A program made the translations under genes and the position numbers. DNA of 64,000 nt. It comes from Microbacterium oxydans (GTDB lineage Bacteria; Actinomycetota; Actinomycetes; Actinomycetales; Microbacteriaceae). The notes beneath the pieces were generated by a model. It was not told where the DNA came from. It made no database searches and worked only from the letters and a program-made list of their open reading frames with translations. Location: assembly GCF_000956405.1 (NCBI RefSeq), contig NZ_JYIV01000019.1:1-64000 (forward strand), in the 5' to 3' direction. Below, piece by piece: positions 25,311 to 33,978 of the stretch. The stretch's first letter is position 1, and every line of letters begins with the position of its first letter.

Positions 25311-25517
25311 ATGACACTGCCGACGGCAATCGCCCAGGACGACGGGAGCGAGCCCCTGGCCGCCCTGCACCGCCTCGCCGAGGTGCGGAAGGAGGTCGCC
25401 CGCGCAGAGGAGGCGAACGTGCGTCGCGCACGCAACCTCGGCTACTCGTGGCAGGCCATCGCCAGCGCTCTCGGTGTGAGCAAACAGGCGGCCCACCGCC
25501 GTTTCGGCCGCTCCTGA
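25311..25517 (+). CDS. Small helix-turn-helix DNA-binding protein
   Basis: 68 residues from the second of two adjacent ATGs (25311), favoured because AGGAGG at 25299-25304 is six bases upstream; the first ATG (25308) adds one Met. N-terminal half is a charged helix (ALHRLAEVRKEVARAEEANV), C-terminal half a helix-turn-helix (GYSWQAIASALGVSKQAAHRRFGRS). Tiny proteins with this arginine-rich helix plus HTH end are frequent in actinobacteria, often beside ABC transporters or Clp-type genes. Likely co-transcribed with the ABC exporter 77 bases downstream. Confidence 0.8.
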   Translation: MTLPTAIAQDDGSEPLAALHRLAEVRKEVARAEEANVRRARNLGYSWQAIASALGVSKQAAHRRFGRS

Positions 25518-25594
25518 AGCACTTCCAGCCACTCCATAGGATCCGACCGCGAACGAAGTACGGTCGAAGTACCATCTCCAGATAGAGGTCCCGC

Positions 25595-27481
25595 ATGTCC
25601 GGTTCGGCGACAGCACGCCGTCGCGGACGTGGCGCACAGCCCGAAGGCCCCCGCGCGACGTTCCGCCAGCTCCTCCCCTTCCTCTTCGAGCACAAGCGCA
25701 CCCTCATCGTGGTCGCCGTGCTCAGCGTCATCGGCGCGGCGACGTCGCTCGTGCAGCCGCTCCTCGTGGGTCAGGTCATCGAAGCCGTGCAGTCCGATAC
25801 GGGGATCGGGATCCTCGTCTGGCTCCTGGTCGGCTTCGTGATCGTGTCGTCGATCATCTCCGGCTTCCAGCACTACCTGCTCCAGCGCACCGGCACCGCC
25901 GTGGTGTATTCGAGCCGTCGCAAGCTGATCGCCCGCATCCTGCACCTGCCGACCTCCGAGTTCGACGCCCGCCGCACCGGTGACCTCGTCTCCCGCGTCG
26001 GCACGGACACGACACTGCTCTACGCCGTGCTCACCCAGGGCCTCGCCGATGCCGTCGGCAGCGCGGTGCTCTTCGCCGGAGCGCTGATCGCGATGCTCGT
26101 GATCGACCCGATCCTGCTGCTGCTCATCGTCGTGGTGATCGGCATCTCAGTCGCCGTCGTCGTGCTCCTGAGCGGACGTATCCGCACCGCATCGACCGCC
26201 CAGCAGGAGAAAGTGGGTGAGCTCGCCTCCGGCGTGGAGCGAGCCGTCGGCTCGATCCGCACCATCCGCGCCTCCGGGGCGACCGAACGCGAGACCGGTG
26301 CCGTCACCGCCCTGGCGTCCGACGCCTACGGGATCGGTGTGCGCATCGCCAAGATCTCCTCGATGGTCGTGCCCGTCTCCGGCATCGCCCTGCAGCTCTC
26401 GCTGCTGGTGGTCCTCGGCGTCGGCGGCTTCCGTGTGGCGGCCGGGGCGATCACGATCGCCTCCTTGATCTCGTTCATCATGTTCCTGTTCCTGCTCGTG
26501 ATGCCACTGGCCACCACGTTCGGCGCCATCACCTCGGTGAACCAGGCACTCGGCGCACTCGGTCGCATCCAGGAAGTGCTCGATCTGCCGACCGAGTCGC
26601 AGGACGACGAGAAGATCGCCGCATCGCTGCCTCGCGAGACGCCGGCTCCCGACGCACCGGCCATCGAGTTCCGCGACGTGCGCTTCCACTACCCGGCGAA
26701 CGTCGTCGCTGCCCGTGAGGCCGCAGCCAAGGAGGCCCGGACCCTGCTCGCCGATGCACACCTGGAATCCGCAGAGGATGCCACGGCCGCCGCACAGGAC
26801 CACGAGGTGCTTCGCGGTGTGTCCTTCGCCGTGCCCCAGGGCTCCCGTGTGGCCCTCGTCGGTCCCAGCGGCGCCGGCAAGAGCACGATCCTGTCGCTCA
26901 TCGAGCGCTTCTACGACCCGACGGGCGGCTCGATCCGCCTGCACGGCCACGACGCGCGCACGTATCCACGCGACGAGCTGCGCGCGCACTTCGGCTACGT
27001 CGAGCAGGATGCGCCGACGCTGGCCGGCACCCTCGCCGAGAACCTGCGACTGGCATCCCCCGAGGCGACGGATGCCGACTGCGAGCGCGTGCTGCGCGCC
27101 GTGAACCTCGGTGACGTGCTCGAACGCAGCCCCCTCGGAATCGAGGCACCCGTCGGCGAGGACGGCGTGATGCTGTCCGGCGGTGAGCGTCAGCGGCTCG
27201 CGATCGCCCGCGCCCTGCTGACCGACGCCCCGATCCTGTTGCTCGACGAATCGACGTCATCCCTCGACGGCGTGAACGAGCAGCGCATGCGCGAGGCCAT
27301 CGACGCCGTCTCCACCGACCGCACGCTCGTGGTCATCGCCCACCGCCTGTCGACGGTCGTCGACAGCGACCTGATCGTGGTGCTGCAGGACGGCGTCGTG
27401 GTGGGCCAGGGCACGCACGCCGAGCTCGTGGAATCGACACCGCTGTACCGCGACCTCGCCCGGCATCAGCTGCTGACCTGA
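25595..27481 (+). CDS. ABC transporter, fused permease/ATP-binding exporter
   Basis: 628 residues. N-terminal type IV ABC exporter membrane domain with six helices (about 30-330), then a nucleotide-binding domain with Walker A GPSGAGKST (about 425), signature LSGGERQRLAIARALL (about 529), Walker B ILLLDESTSSLDG and H-loop VIAHRLS. Between the strand FRDVRFHYPAN and VLRGVSF lies an extra alanine-rich stretch of about 35 residues (AREAAAKEARTLLADAHLES and on), longer than usual at this position. Homodimeric lipid/drug exporter type; substrate unknown. Preceded by the small HTH gene, the likely regulator. A direct repeat GAAGTAC-GGTC-GAAGTAC at 25555-25572 lies just upstream. Confidence 0.93.
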   Translation: MSGSATARRRGRGAQPEGPRATFRQLLPFLFEHKRTLIVVAVLSVIGAATSLVQPLLVGQVIEAVQSDTGIGILVWLLVGFVIVSSIISGFQHYLLQRTGTAVVYSSRRKLIARILHLPTSEFDARRTGDLVSRVGTDTTLLYAVLTQGLADAVGSAVLFAGALIAMLVIDPILLLLIVVVIGISVAVVVLLSGRIRTASTAQQEKVGELASGVERAVGSIRTIRASGATERETGAVTALASDAYGIGVRIAKISSMVVPVSGIALQLSLLVVLGVGGFRVAAGAITIASLISFIMFLFLLVMPLATTFGAITSVNQALGALGRIQEVLDLPTESQDDEKIAASLPRETPAPDAPAIEFRDVRFHYPANVVAAREAAAKEARTLLADAHLESAEDATAAAQDHEVLRGVSFAVPQGSRVALVGPSGAGKSTILSLIERFYDPTGGSIRLHGHDARTYPRDELRAHFGYVEQDAPTLAGTLAENLRLASPEATDADCERVLRAVNLGDVLERSPLGIEAPVGEDGVMLSGGERQRLAIARALLTDAPILLLDESTSSLDGVNEQRMREAIDAVSTDRTLVVIAHRLSTVVDSDLIVVLQDGVVVGQGTHAELVESTPLYRDLARHQLLT

Positions 27482-27516
27482 CGCTGTCCCCTCGTCCCCA
27501 GCCCCGTCCCCACAGC

Positions 27517-27617
27517 GTCGAGACCCATCTCCCTCGTCGAGACCCATCCTCCTCGTCGAGACCCATCCTCCCCCACGCGCGGGAGTGTGGGTCTCGACGA
27601 CGAGCGTGGGTCTCGAC
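27517..27617. repeat. 19-bp-periodic inverted repeat block
   Basis: GTCGAGACCCATC occurs at 27517, 27536 and 27555 (exact 19-base spacing). The complementary TGGGTCTCGAC occurs at 27588 and 27607 (again 19). The centre has CTCCC...GGGAG around a CGCGC-rich loop. The block can fold into a long hairpin between the convergent ABC exporter and pck genes. Spacers are pyrimidine-rich. It could be a bidirectional terminator or a repeat family. An ACGCTGT/ACAGCGT pair (27481-27518) lies at its left edge. Confidence 0.85.
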
Positions 27618-27640
27618 CAGCGACACGACACGACAACACG

Positions 27641-27693
27641 AAGGCGGGACGTCGGAGACCACTCAGCCATGGGTTCGTCTCTGATGTCCCGCC
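27641..27693. repeat. Inverted repeat AAGGCGGGAC / GTCCCGCCTT
   Basis: Ten-base perfect arms at 27641-27650 and 27684-27693, with a 33-base loop, in the gap between the ABC exporter and pck. Possible secondary terminator. Confidence 0.55.
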
Positions 27694-27724
27694 TTCGCGG
27701 GTTTGCAGGGCACGAGGCCCTGAG

Positions 27725-27750
27725 GGTGCCGGCTCCCCCGAACCGGCACC
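27725..27750 (-). terminator. Terminator hairpin after pck
   Basis: Perfect 8-bp stem GGTGCCGG / CCGGCACC with a 10-base loop, 11 bases past the pck stop. An AGGGC/GGCCCT hairpin follows. No long T-run, as usual in high-GC actinobacteria. Confidence 0.7.
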
Positions 27751-27760
27751 GGTCTGGGGA

Positions 27761-29623
27761 CTACGCCTTGTCGAGGCGGTAGCGCAGCGAGGCCAGCTCG
27801 GCGCGCAGCGCCGCCGGAACCTTGTCGCCGAAGGTGTCGTAGAACTCCTCGGTCAGGTCGGCCTCGGTCTTCCAGGCCTGCGGGTCGACCGAGAACAGCT
27901 CGTCGAGGTCGGCGGCGGGGATGTCGAGCCCGTCGAGGTTGAGGTCCTCCACACGCGGCAGGCGTCCGATCGGGCTGTCGACCGCCGGCACGTCGCCCGC
28001 GATGCGGCGGATGATCCAGTCGACGACACGCGAGTTGTCGCCGAAGCCCGGCCACAGGAACCGGCCGTCGTCGCCGCGGCGGAACCAGTTCACCTGGAAG
28101 ATGCGCGGCGCGCGGTCGAAGCGCAGACCGCGGCCCACCTTGAGCCAGTGGCCGAAGTAGTCCGCCATGTTGTAGCCGCAGAACGGCAGCATGGCGAAGG
28201 GGTCGCGGCGGAGCTCCCCGACGGTGCCTTCAGCGGCAGCGGTGCGCTCGGAGGAGATGTTCGAACCGAGGAACACGCCGTGCGTCCAGTCGGTGGCTTC
28301 GACGACGAGCGGCACGTTGCTCGCGCGGCGTCCGCCGAACAGGATGACATCCAGCGGCACGGCCTCCTCCCAGTCCTCGGAGATCTGCGGGCACTGGGCC
28401 GCCGACACCGTGAAGCGGGAGTTGGGGTGCGCGGCAGGGCGCCCCGACTCGGGGGTCCAGTCGTTGCCCTCCCAGTCGATCAGGTTGGCCGGTGCCTCGT
28501 CGGTCAGACCCTCCCACCACACGTCGCCGTCCGGACGGAGCGCGACGTTGGTGAAGATGGTGTTGCCCCACAGCGTCTCGACCGCGGTGACGTTGGTGGA
28601 CTCGCCCGTGCCCGGTGCGACGCCGAAGAAGCCCGCCTCGGGGTTGATGGCCCACATCCGGCCATCCTCACCCGGACGGATCCAGGCGATGTCGTCGCCG
28701 AGTGTCTCCACACGCCAGCCGGGGATGGTCGGACGCAGCATGGCGAGGTTCGTCTTGCCGCAGGCCGACGGGAACGCGGCGGCCACGTGGTACGCCTTGC
28801 CCTGCGGGTCGATCACGCGGATGAGGAGCATGTGCTCGGCGAGCCAGCCCTCGTCCCGGGCGATCACCGACGCGATGCGCAGCGCGAAGCACTTCTTCGC
28901 CAGGATCGCATTGCCGCCGTAGCCCGAGCCGTACGAGTAGACCTCGAGCGTCTCCGGGAAGTGCACGATGTACTTGTCGTCGTTGCAGGGCCACTCGACG
29001 TCCGGCTCCCCCGCCTCCAGCGGAGCGCCGACGGAGTGCACGGTCTTGACCCAGGGCGCGCCCTCGGCGATCTGGCGGGTGACCTCGTCGCCCACGCGGG
29101 TCATGATGCCGATCGACGCGACCGCGTAGGCGCTGTCGGTGATCTGCACGCCGATGTGCGACAGCGGGCCACCGACGCGACCCATCGAGAACGGCACGAC
29201 GTACATCGTGCGGCCGCGCATCGAGCCCTCGAAGATCTCGTCCATCTTGGCGTGCATCTCCGCCGGGGCCGCCCAGTTGTTCGTGGGGCCCGCGTCCTCC
29301 TCGCGCTCGGAGGCGATGAACGTCCGCCCCTCAGTGCGAGCGACGTCGCTGGGGTGCGAGCGGGCGAGGTACGAGCCGGGACGCCACTCGGGGTTGAGCT
29401 TGATCAGCTTGCCCTCGTCGACCAGTCCGCGCAGCAGCCAGTCGTTCTCGGCGCGCGAGCCGTCGACCCAGTGCACGGAGTCGGGCTGGGTGAGCGCACG
29501 GATCTCTTCGACCCAGGCAGCCAGTTCGGCCATCGCAGGAGTGTCATACGTCGGAGCCGCCCCGAACGTGCGCGTCGGGGTGACGGGAGACGTGCGAGGG
29601 GTGAAGACTTCGGCCATAGCCAT
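27761..29623 (-). CDS. pckG: Phosphoenolpyruvate carboxykinase (GTP)
   Basis: 620 residues, the usual length of GTP-dependent PEP carboxykinase. Interconverts oxaloacetate and PEP for gluconeogenesis or anaplerosis. P-loop [13 protein letters not shown] at about residue 286 with the kinase-specific Cys, mobile-lid and metal residues around GDDIAWI, and C-terminal [25 protein letters not shown] at 29623 follows AAGGAG; a second in-frame ATG lies six bases on. Divergent from a RamB-like regulator of acetate and short-chain fatty acid metabolism, so joint control of gluconeogenic flux is plausible. Confidence 0.97.
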   Translation of the reverse strand: MAMAEVFTPRTSPVTPTRTFGAAPTYDTPAMAELAAWVEEIRALTQPDSVHWVDGSRAENDWLLRGLVDEGKLIKLNPEWRPGSYLARSHPSDVARTEGRTFIASEREEDAGPTNNWAAPAEMHAKMDEIFEGSMRGRTMYVVPFSMGRVGGPLSHIGVQITDSAYAVASIGIMTRVGDEVTRQIAEGAPWVKTVHSVGAPLEAGEPDVEWPCNDDKYIVHFPETLEVYSYGSGYGGNAILAKKCFALRIASVIARDEGWLAEHMLLIRVIDPQGKAYHVAAAFPSACGKTNLAMLRPTIPGWRVETLGDDIAWIRPGEDGRMWAINPEAGFFGVAPGTGESTNVTAVETLWGNTIFTNVALRPDGDVWWEGLTDEAPANLIDWEGNDWTPESGRPAAHPNSRFTVSAAQCPQISEDWEEAVPLDVILFGGRRASNVPLVVEATDWTHGVFLGSNISSERTAAAEGTVGELRRDPFAMLPFCGYNMADYFGHWLKVGRGLRFDRAPRIFQVNWFRRGDDGRFLWPGFGDNSRVVDWIIRRIAGDVPAVDSPIGRLPRVEDLNLDGLDIPAADLDELFSVDPQAWKTEADLTEEFYDTFGDKVPAALRAELASLRYRLDKA

Positions 29624-29695
29624 GACTGCTCCTTAGAAGTGTGGGGCGTTGCACCAATCTTTATTCAGCAGGAGGGCGACTTTCGGCCATCTGGA

Positions 29696-29720
29696 GCGAT
29701 AAGAAATGGAATTCTTTCGC
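29696..29720. promoter_or_regulatory. Palindrome between pck and RamB-like regulator
   Basis: AAGAA (29701-29705) N6 TTCTT (29712-29716), extended by GCGA on the left (one-base bulge) and TCGC on the right. It directly precedes the -10 of the regulator gene and lies about 75 bases upstream of the pck start: a candidate site for autoregulation. Confidence 0.5.
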
Positions 29721-29732
29721 TAGACTCAAGGA
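29721..29732 (+). promoter_or_regulatory. Leaderless-type -10 element before RamB-like gene
   Basis: TAGACT (29721-29726), six bases, ATG at 29733; no Shine-Dalgarno. Confidence 0.5.
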
Positions 29733-31175
29733 ATGGCGTCCTCCGGCATCCACCTCACGACCCTCGGCCACCGCATCCGTCACCACCGACTCGAGAACGG
29801 CTACACGCTCGACGAGCTCGGCGCACTGGTCGGCGTCGCCGGCTCGCAGCTGAGCCTGATCGAGAACGGCAAGCGCGAACCGAAGCTCTCCCTGCTGCAG
29901 GCGATCGCGCAGGCGACCAAGACCGAGGTGACCGATCTCATCTCCGGTGAGCCGCCGAACCGGCGTGCCGCGCTCGAGATCGCCCTGGAGCGCGCGCAGG
30001 AGAGCCCGGTGTTCCGGCAGCTCGGAGTCGCACCCGTACGCGTGACCAAGGGGATGAGCGACGAGACCATCGAATCCGTCCTCGGCCTGCACCGGGAGCT
30101 GGAGCGGCGGGAGCGCGAGGCGATCGCGACCCCGGAGGAAGCACGCCGCGCCAACACCGAGCTGCGGCTGCGGATGCGCGCCCAGAACAACTACCTCCCC
30201 GAGATCGAGAAGCTCGCCGAGAAGCACCTCAAGGCTGCGGGACACGTGCAGGGTGCGCTCACCCACCGCACCGTGAGCATCATGGCCGAGAAACTCGGGT
30301 TCGAGCTGATCTACGTCAACGATCTCCCCCACTCGACCCGGTCGGTCACCGACCTCGAGAACGGACGGATCTACCTGCCGCCGGCCTCGATCCCCGGCGG
30401 TCACGGCCTGCGCTCGATGGCGCTGCAGGCGATGGCGCACCGGCTTCTCGGACACACCCCGCCCACCGACTACGCCGACTTCCTGCAGCAGCGTCTGGAG
30501 ATCAACTACTTCGCCGCGTGCTGCCTGATGCCGGAGACCGCCTCCGTGGCGTTCCTGCAGCAGGCGAAGAAAGACCGCAACCTCGCGGTCGAGGACTTCC
30601 GCGACGGGTTCGGCGTCACGCACGAGGCGGCGGGCATGCGCATGACGAACCTGCTGACGCAGCACCTCGGCATGTCGCTGCACTTCCTGCGCGTCGACTC
30701 CACCGGGGCGATCACCCGCGTGTACGAGAACGACGACCTGCCGCTGCCGATGGACGTGACCGGTGCGGTGGAGGGACAGCGGGTGTGCCGCAAGTTCCAG
30801 GCCCGCGCCGCGTTCACGCAGCAGAACCGCACGGTGGAGCACCACCAGTACACCGACACCCCGTCCGGCACCTTCTGGTGCTCGACGCAGACCGGGTCGT
30901 CGACCGACGGCGAGTTCTCGGTGACGGTCGGGGTGCCCTTCGACGACGCGCGGTGGTGGCGTGGACGCGAGACGAACGACCGCGCGGTGTCGACGTGCCC
31001 CGACGAGTCATGCTGCCGTCGCCCCTCGGCCGAGCTGAGCGATCGATGGAGCGGACGGGCCTGGCCGAGCGCACGCGTGCACACGCACATGTTCTCGCCC
31101 CTCCCCCGCGGCGCGTTCCCGGGCGTCGACGACAACGAGGTCTACAGCTTCCTCGCGCGCCACGCCAGCGAGTAG
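29733..31175 (+). CDS. ramB: RamB/ScfR-type XRE transcriptional regulator
   Basis: 480 residues. N-terminal XRE HTH (LGHRIRHHRLENGYTLDELG, GVAGSQLSLIENGKREPKLS) at about 10-65, a central IrrE/DUF955-like domain (about 160-310, including YFAACCLMPETASVAF) and a C-terminal short-chain-fatty-acyl regulator region with a cysteine pattern (STCPDESCCRR). Matches the architecture of RamB of Corynebacterium and other regulators of acetate, glyoxylate and propionate metabolism. Divergent from pck. Effector not known from sequence. Confidence 0.88.
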   Translation: MASSGIHLTTLGHRIRHHRLENGYTLDELGALVGVAGSQLSLIENGKREPKLSLLQAIAQATKTEVTDLISGEPPNRRAALEIALERAQESPVFRQLGVAPVRVTKGMSDETIESVLGLHRELERREREAIATPEEARRANTELRLRMRAQNNYLPEIEKLAEKHLKAAGHVQGALTHRTVSIMAEKLGFELIYVNDLPHSTRSVTDLENGRIYLPPASIPGGHGLRSMALQAMAHRLLGHTPPTDYADFLQQRLEINYFAACCLMPETASVAFLQQAKKDRNLAVEDFRDGFGVTHEAAGMRMTNLLTQHLGMSLHFLRVDSTGAITRVYENDDLPLPMDVTGAVEGQRVCRKFQARAAFTQQNRTVEHHQYTDTPSGTFWCSTQTGSSTDGEFSVTVGVPFDDARWWRGRETNDRAVSTCPDESCCRRPSAELSDRWSGRAWPSARVHTHMFSPLPRGAFPGVDDNEVYSFLARHASE

Positions 31176-31201
31176 CGGGCGGGTCGGCTCTGGCGGGCGT
31201 C

Positions 31202-32263
31202 TCAGTCGTCGGCGAACCGCGCGAACCGGGCGAGGGCTGTGGCCACGGCCTCGGGATCCTCTGGCTCCTCGAAGAGCTCGGGCGGTGCATCCCTCGTCGC
31301 GCTCGCGTGCGACCAGGTGCCGATGACACGACCCTGCTCGAGGATGGTCGGACGCACCATGCCGTTCTTGCCGGGCCCGATCGCCGCCAGGTACGCCGGG
31401 TCGCACACAGCCGTGCGGTCGGCGTAGGAGATGTAGTACTCGTCGAACGCGCCGAGGGCATGGACAGACGGGGCGCCGCTCGCCCGACGCGGAGGCCGGC
31501 GCGCGACGAAGAGCCCCTCGTCGACGTCGGCGACCCTGGCGGCCGCCCGCTCTGCCGCCTCGCGCGACTGGCCGAGAGTGAGTCCCGACCACCACGCGAA
31601 GTCGGCGACCCCGGCAGGACCGTGGCCGTCGACGTAGCGGACGAACAGCTCGGCGAGCGGATCGTCGGGCGTCGCGTGCTCGCGGATGTGCTCTTCCACG
31701 AGGACGAAGCGCTGTTCGCGGGCGACACCGGCGCGGGCCACAATTGGTCCCTGGCAGATCAGCCCGTCGATCGTGAGGGTGAACAGCAGGTGGATGCCGC
31801 GCTGACCGGCAGGATCGATGCCGATCCCCTCCAGCGCCTCGAACACCTCGGCGCGCGTGCTCCCGCCGTCGCGCAGGCGCGGGGTCAGGGCGCGCACGGC
31901 CGCGGCGATCATGTCGTCGTCGATGCCGAGGCCGCGGTGCCGGGAGGCCGCCTGCTGTCGCTGCCGCCCGGCGGTGACCTGCAGCATCCAGCCGATGTCA
32001 CGCGCCGGGACGGTGTGCAGGGTGCCGCGCATGGTCCACGCACGGACGATGTCGCCGCGATCGAAGGCCCGGTCGACGTCGCGCAGTGTCGGCTCGCCGC
32101 GGGTGCGCACGGCGAGCGCCCACCGACCGGCCGTGAAGTCCTGACTCTGCACGGCGAGCATGTGGTGCGCCGCATCGGTCACCGTGCGCGCCGGAGCCGT
32201 CAGGCGGTGCGAGCGAAGGCGCTCTGAGCGGAGGCGATCGGTGCGCTGAGCCTCGTTCTTCAT
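31202..32263 (-). CDS. Winged-helix DNA-binding protein, AlkZ/YcaQ-like
   Basis: 353 residues from the ATG at 32263; a longer frame to 32317 has no better start signal. Three winged-helix domains of the HTH_42 family. Near the N-terminus AHHMLAVQSQDF contains the QxQ motif (Q-S-Q) that is catalytic in AlkZ/YcaQ DNA glycosylases, which unhook crosslinks and remove alkylated bases. WTMRGTLHTVPARDIGWML and FDEYYISYADR are further family blocks. A DNA-repair or resistance role is inferred. It may be leaderless (CATGAT six bases before ATG). Confidence 0.85.
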   Translation of the reverse strand: MKNEAQRTDRLRSERLRSHRLTAPARTVTDAAHHMLAVQSQDFTAGRWALAVRTRGEPTLRDVDRAFDRGDIVRAWTMRGTLHTVPARDIGWMLQVTAGRQRQQAASRHRGLGIDDDMIAAAVRALTPRLRDGGSTRAEVFEALEGIGIDPAGQRGIHLLFTLTIDGLICQGPIVARAGVAREQRFVLVEEHIREHATPDDPLAELFVRYVDGHGPAGVADFAWWSGLTLGQSREAAERAAARVADVDEGLFVARRPPRRASGAPSVHALGAFDEYYISYADRTAVCDPAYLAAIGPGKNGMVRPTILEQGRVIGTWSHASATRDAPPELFEEPEDPEAVATALARFARFADD

Positions 32264-32275
32264 GCCCTCATCATG
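32264..32275 (-). promoter_or_regulatory. Possible leaderless-type -10 before winged-helix gene
   Basis: CATGAT (32270-32275, minus strand), six bases, then ATG at 32263. Deviates from TANNNT in the first base. GAGGG in the spacer could act as a weak Shine-Dalgarno. Confidence 0.3.
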
Positions 32276-32322
32276 ACGGGTACCCCGGACGATACGACGA
32301 GACCCGACGCGGCGCACGGGAC

Positions 32323-33771
32323 TCAGCCCTGCAGAGTCACCTCGCGTCGCTCCGGCAGCACGATCGGGTGCGAGCCCGCCATGACCTCGAGCACACGGAT
32401 GACCTGGCAGGAGTATCCGAACTCGTTGTCGTACCAGACGTACAGGATGAGGGTGTCCTCGTCGGCGATCGTGGCGAGACCGTCGACGATGCCCGCACGG
32501 TGCGAGCCGACGAAGTCGGTGGAGACGACGTCCGGGCTCTCCACGTAGTCGATCTGCTGACGGAGCTTGGAGTGCAGCGAGACGCGGCGCAGGTAGTCGT
32601 TGACCTCGTCCTTGGTCGCTGGACGCTCGATCGTCAGGTGCAGCACCGCGAGCGACACGTCGGGCGTGGGGACGCGGATCGAGCTGCCCGTGAGCTTGCC
32701 CTCGAGCTGCGGGAGCGCCTTCGCCACGGCTTTGGCGGCTCCCGTCTCGGTGATGACCATGTTGAGCACGGCCGAACGTCCACGTCGGTCACCCTTGTGG
32801 AAGTTGTCGATCAGGTTCTGGTCGTTCGTGAACGAATGCACGGTCTCGACGTGCCCCTTGACGACACCGTAGGCCTCGTCGATCGCCGCGAGCACGGGAG
32901 TGATCGCGTTGGTCGTGCACGACGCGGCCGAGAGGATGCGGTCGGAGTCGGCGATGGTGTCGTCGTTGATGCCGTGGACGATGTTCTTGAGCGGGCTCTT
33001 GCCGGGGGCGGTGAGCAGCACGCGGGCGACGCCCTTCGACTGCAGGTGCTGCGACAGGCCCTCCTCGTCGCGCCAGCGTCCGGTGTTGTCCACGACGATC
33101 GCGTCGCGGATGCCGTGGGCGGTGTAGTCGATGGTCGCCGGGTCGTCGGAGTAGATGACCTGGATGCGGGTGCCGTTCGCGATGATCTGCTCAGCCTCCT
33201 CGTCGACCGTGACAGATCCGGCGAAGCGGCCGTGCACGGAGTCGCGCAGCAGCAGCGAGGCACGCTTGACCAGGTCGTTCTCGGCACCGCGACGGACGAC
33301 GATGGCGCGCAGACGCAGCCCGCTCCCGCCGCCGGTGTGGGCGATGAGGATGCGGGCGAGGAGGCGGCCGATCCGCCCGAAACCGTACAGCACGACGTCG
33401 GTGGCCTCGGCGGCGACAGCTCCCATCGCGGGAGCGAGCGCATCCGCGAGATAGGCCTCCAACGATTCGCCGCTCTCCGCGTGGCCGGCGACCAGGCGCG
33501 CGACGTCGAGAGAGGAGGCTCCGGGGGAGAGGGCGTGGATCGCCTCCAGCACGGCGAGGCTGTCCTCGATCGGCAGGCGCTCGTGACCGAGCTGGGCGAC
33601 GCGCTCGTGCACCTCGACCAGCCCCGTGGCCGACAGGCCGAGCAGGCGGTGCCCGTGGAGCGACGTGACGACGTCGTGCTCCCGTCGGAGCGCCCCGATA
33701 AGCGGGATCATCCGCTCCGCCAGCTCTTCGCTCTCTGTCCAGTCGTCGCGGTGTGCCGCGGAATCGTTCAT
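32323..33771 (-). CDS. gap: Glyceraldehyde-3-phosphate dehydrogenase, GapB type with N-terminal extension
   Basis: 482 residues, about 140 longer than standard GAPDH. The extra N-terminal region (1-130) is helical and charged (HDVVTSLHGHRLLG, EVHERVAQLGHERLPIEDS). Then the Rossmann start DVVLYGFGRIGRLLAR, catalytic Cys in SAASCTTNAITP with HSFTNDQN, and the NAD-binding C-terminus YVWYDNEFGYSCQVIRV. This long form is known in actinobacteria as GapB, generally associated with NADP use and the gluconeogenic direction. ATG at 33771 follows AAGGACGCAG. Monocistronic by layout. Confidence 0.93.
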   Translation of the reverse strand: MNDSAAHRDDWTESEELAERMIPLIGALRREHDVVTSLHGHRLLGLSATGLVEVHERVAQLGHERLPIEDSLAVLEAIHALSPGASSLDVARLVAGHAESGESLEAYLADALAPAMGAVAAEATDVVLYGFGRIGRLLARILIAHTGGGSGLRLRAIVVRRGAENDLVKRASLLLRDSVHGRFAGSVTVDEEAEQIIANGTRIQVIYSDDPATIDYTAHGIRDAIVVDNTGRWRDEEGLSQHLQSKGVARVLLTAPGKSPLKNIVHGINDDTIADSDRILSAASCTTNAITPVLAAIDEAYGVVKGHVETVHSFTNDQNLIDNFHKGDRRGRSAVLNMVITETGAAKAVAKALPQLEGKLTGSSIRVPTPDVSLAVLHLTIERPATKDEVNDYLRRVSLHSKLRQQIDYVESPDVVSTDFVGSHRAGIVDGLATIADEDTLILYVWYDNEFGYSCQVIRVLEVMAGSHPIVLPERREVTLQG

Positions 33772-33891
33772 CTGCGTCCTTGCATGTGTGAGCGCGCGCC
33801 GAGGTCACCGGCGCGCGAGTTGCCGGGTGGATCGGGGGATGCATCCAGCGTACAAGTCGCGGGAACACGCACCGAATCCGACGCCGGCGAA

Positions 33892-33932
33892 CCGGGGGCG
33901 AGCAGTCCCCGCTCCCCCGGGGAATCCCCCGG
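33892..33932 (+). promoter_or_regulatory. Mutually exclusive hairpins in the leader of the SMR operon
   Basis: Helix A pairs CCGGGGGCGAGC (33892-33903) with GCTCCCCCGG (33911-33920), with a 2-base bulge. Helix B pairs CCGGGG (33917-33922) with CCCCGG (33927-33932). They share 33917-33920, so only one can form: an attenuator-like arrangement 47 bases upstream of the first SMR gene. The rest of the 33772-33978 gap shows no gene and no guanidine-riboswitch consensus I recognise. Confidence 0.45.
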
Positions 33933-33978
33933 TGGCCTGTCGCGTTCTCCCCCTCGGACGCTCCACGAAAGGCTCGCC

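Noticed and set aside
27587..29950. A 787-codon open frame on the plus strand opposite pck
   Set aside because: Shadow of pck: it reads through the inverted-repeat block, has no family motif and no plausible start signal.
33772..33978. A guanidine riboswitch upstream of the SMR pair
   Set aside because: I looked for the conserved blocks of known guanidine classes and did not see them; only competing GC hairpins are present, reported as such.
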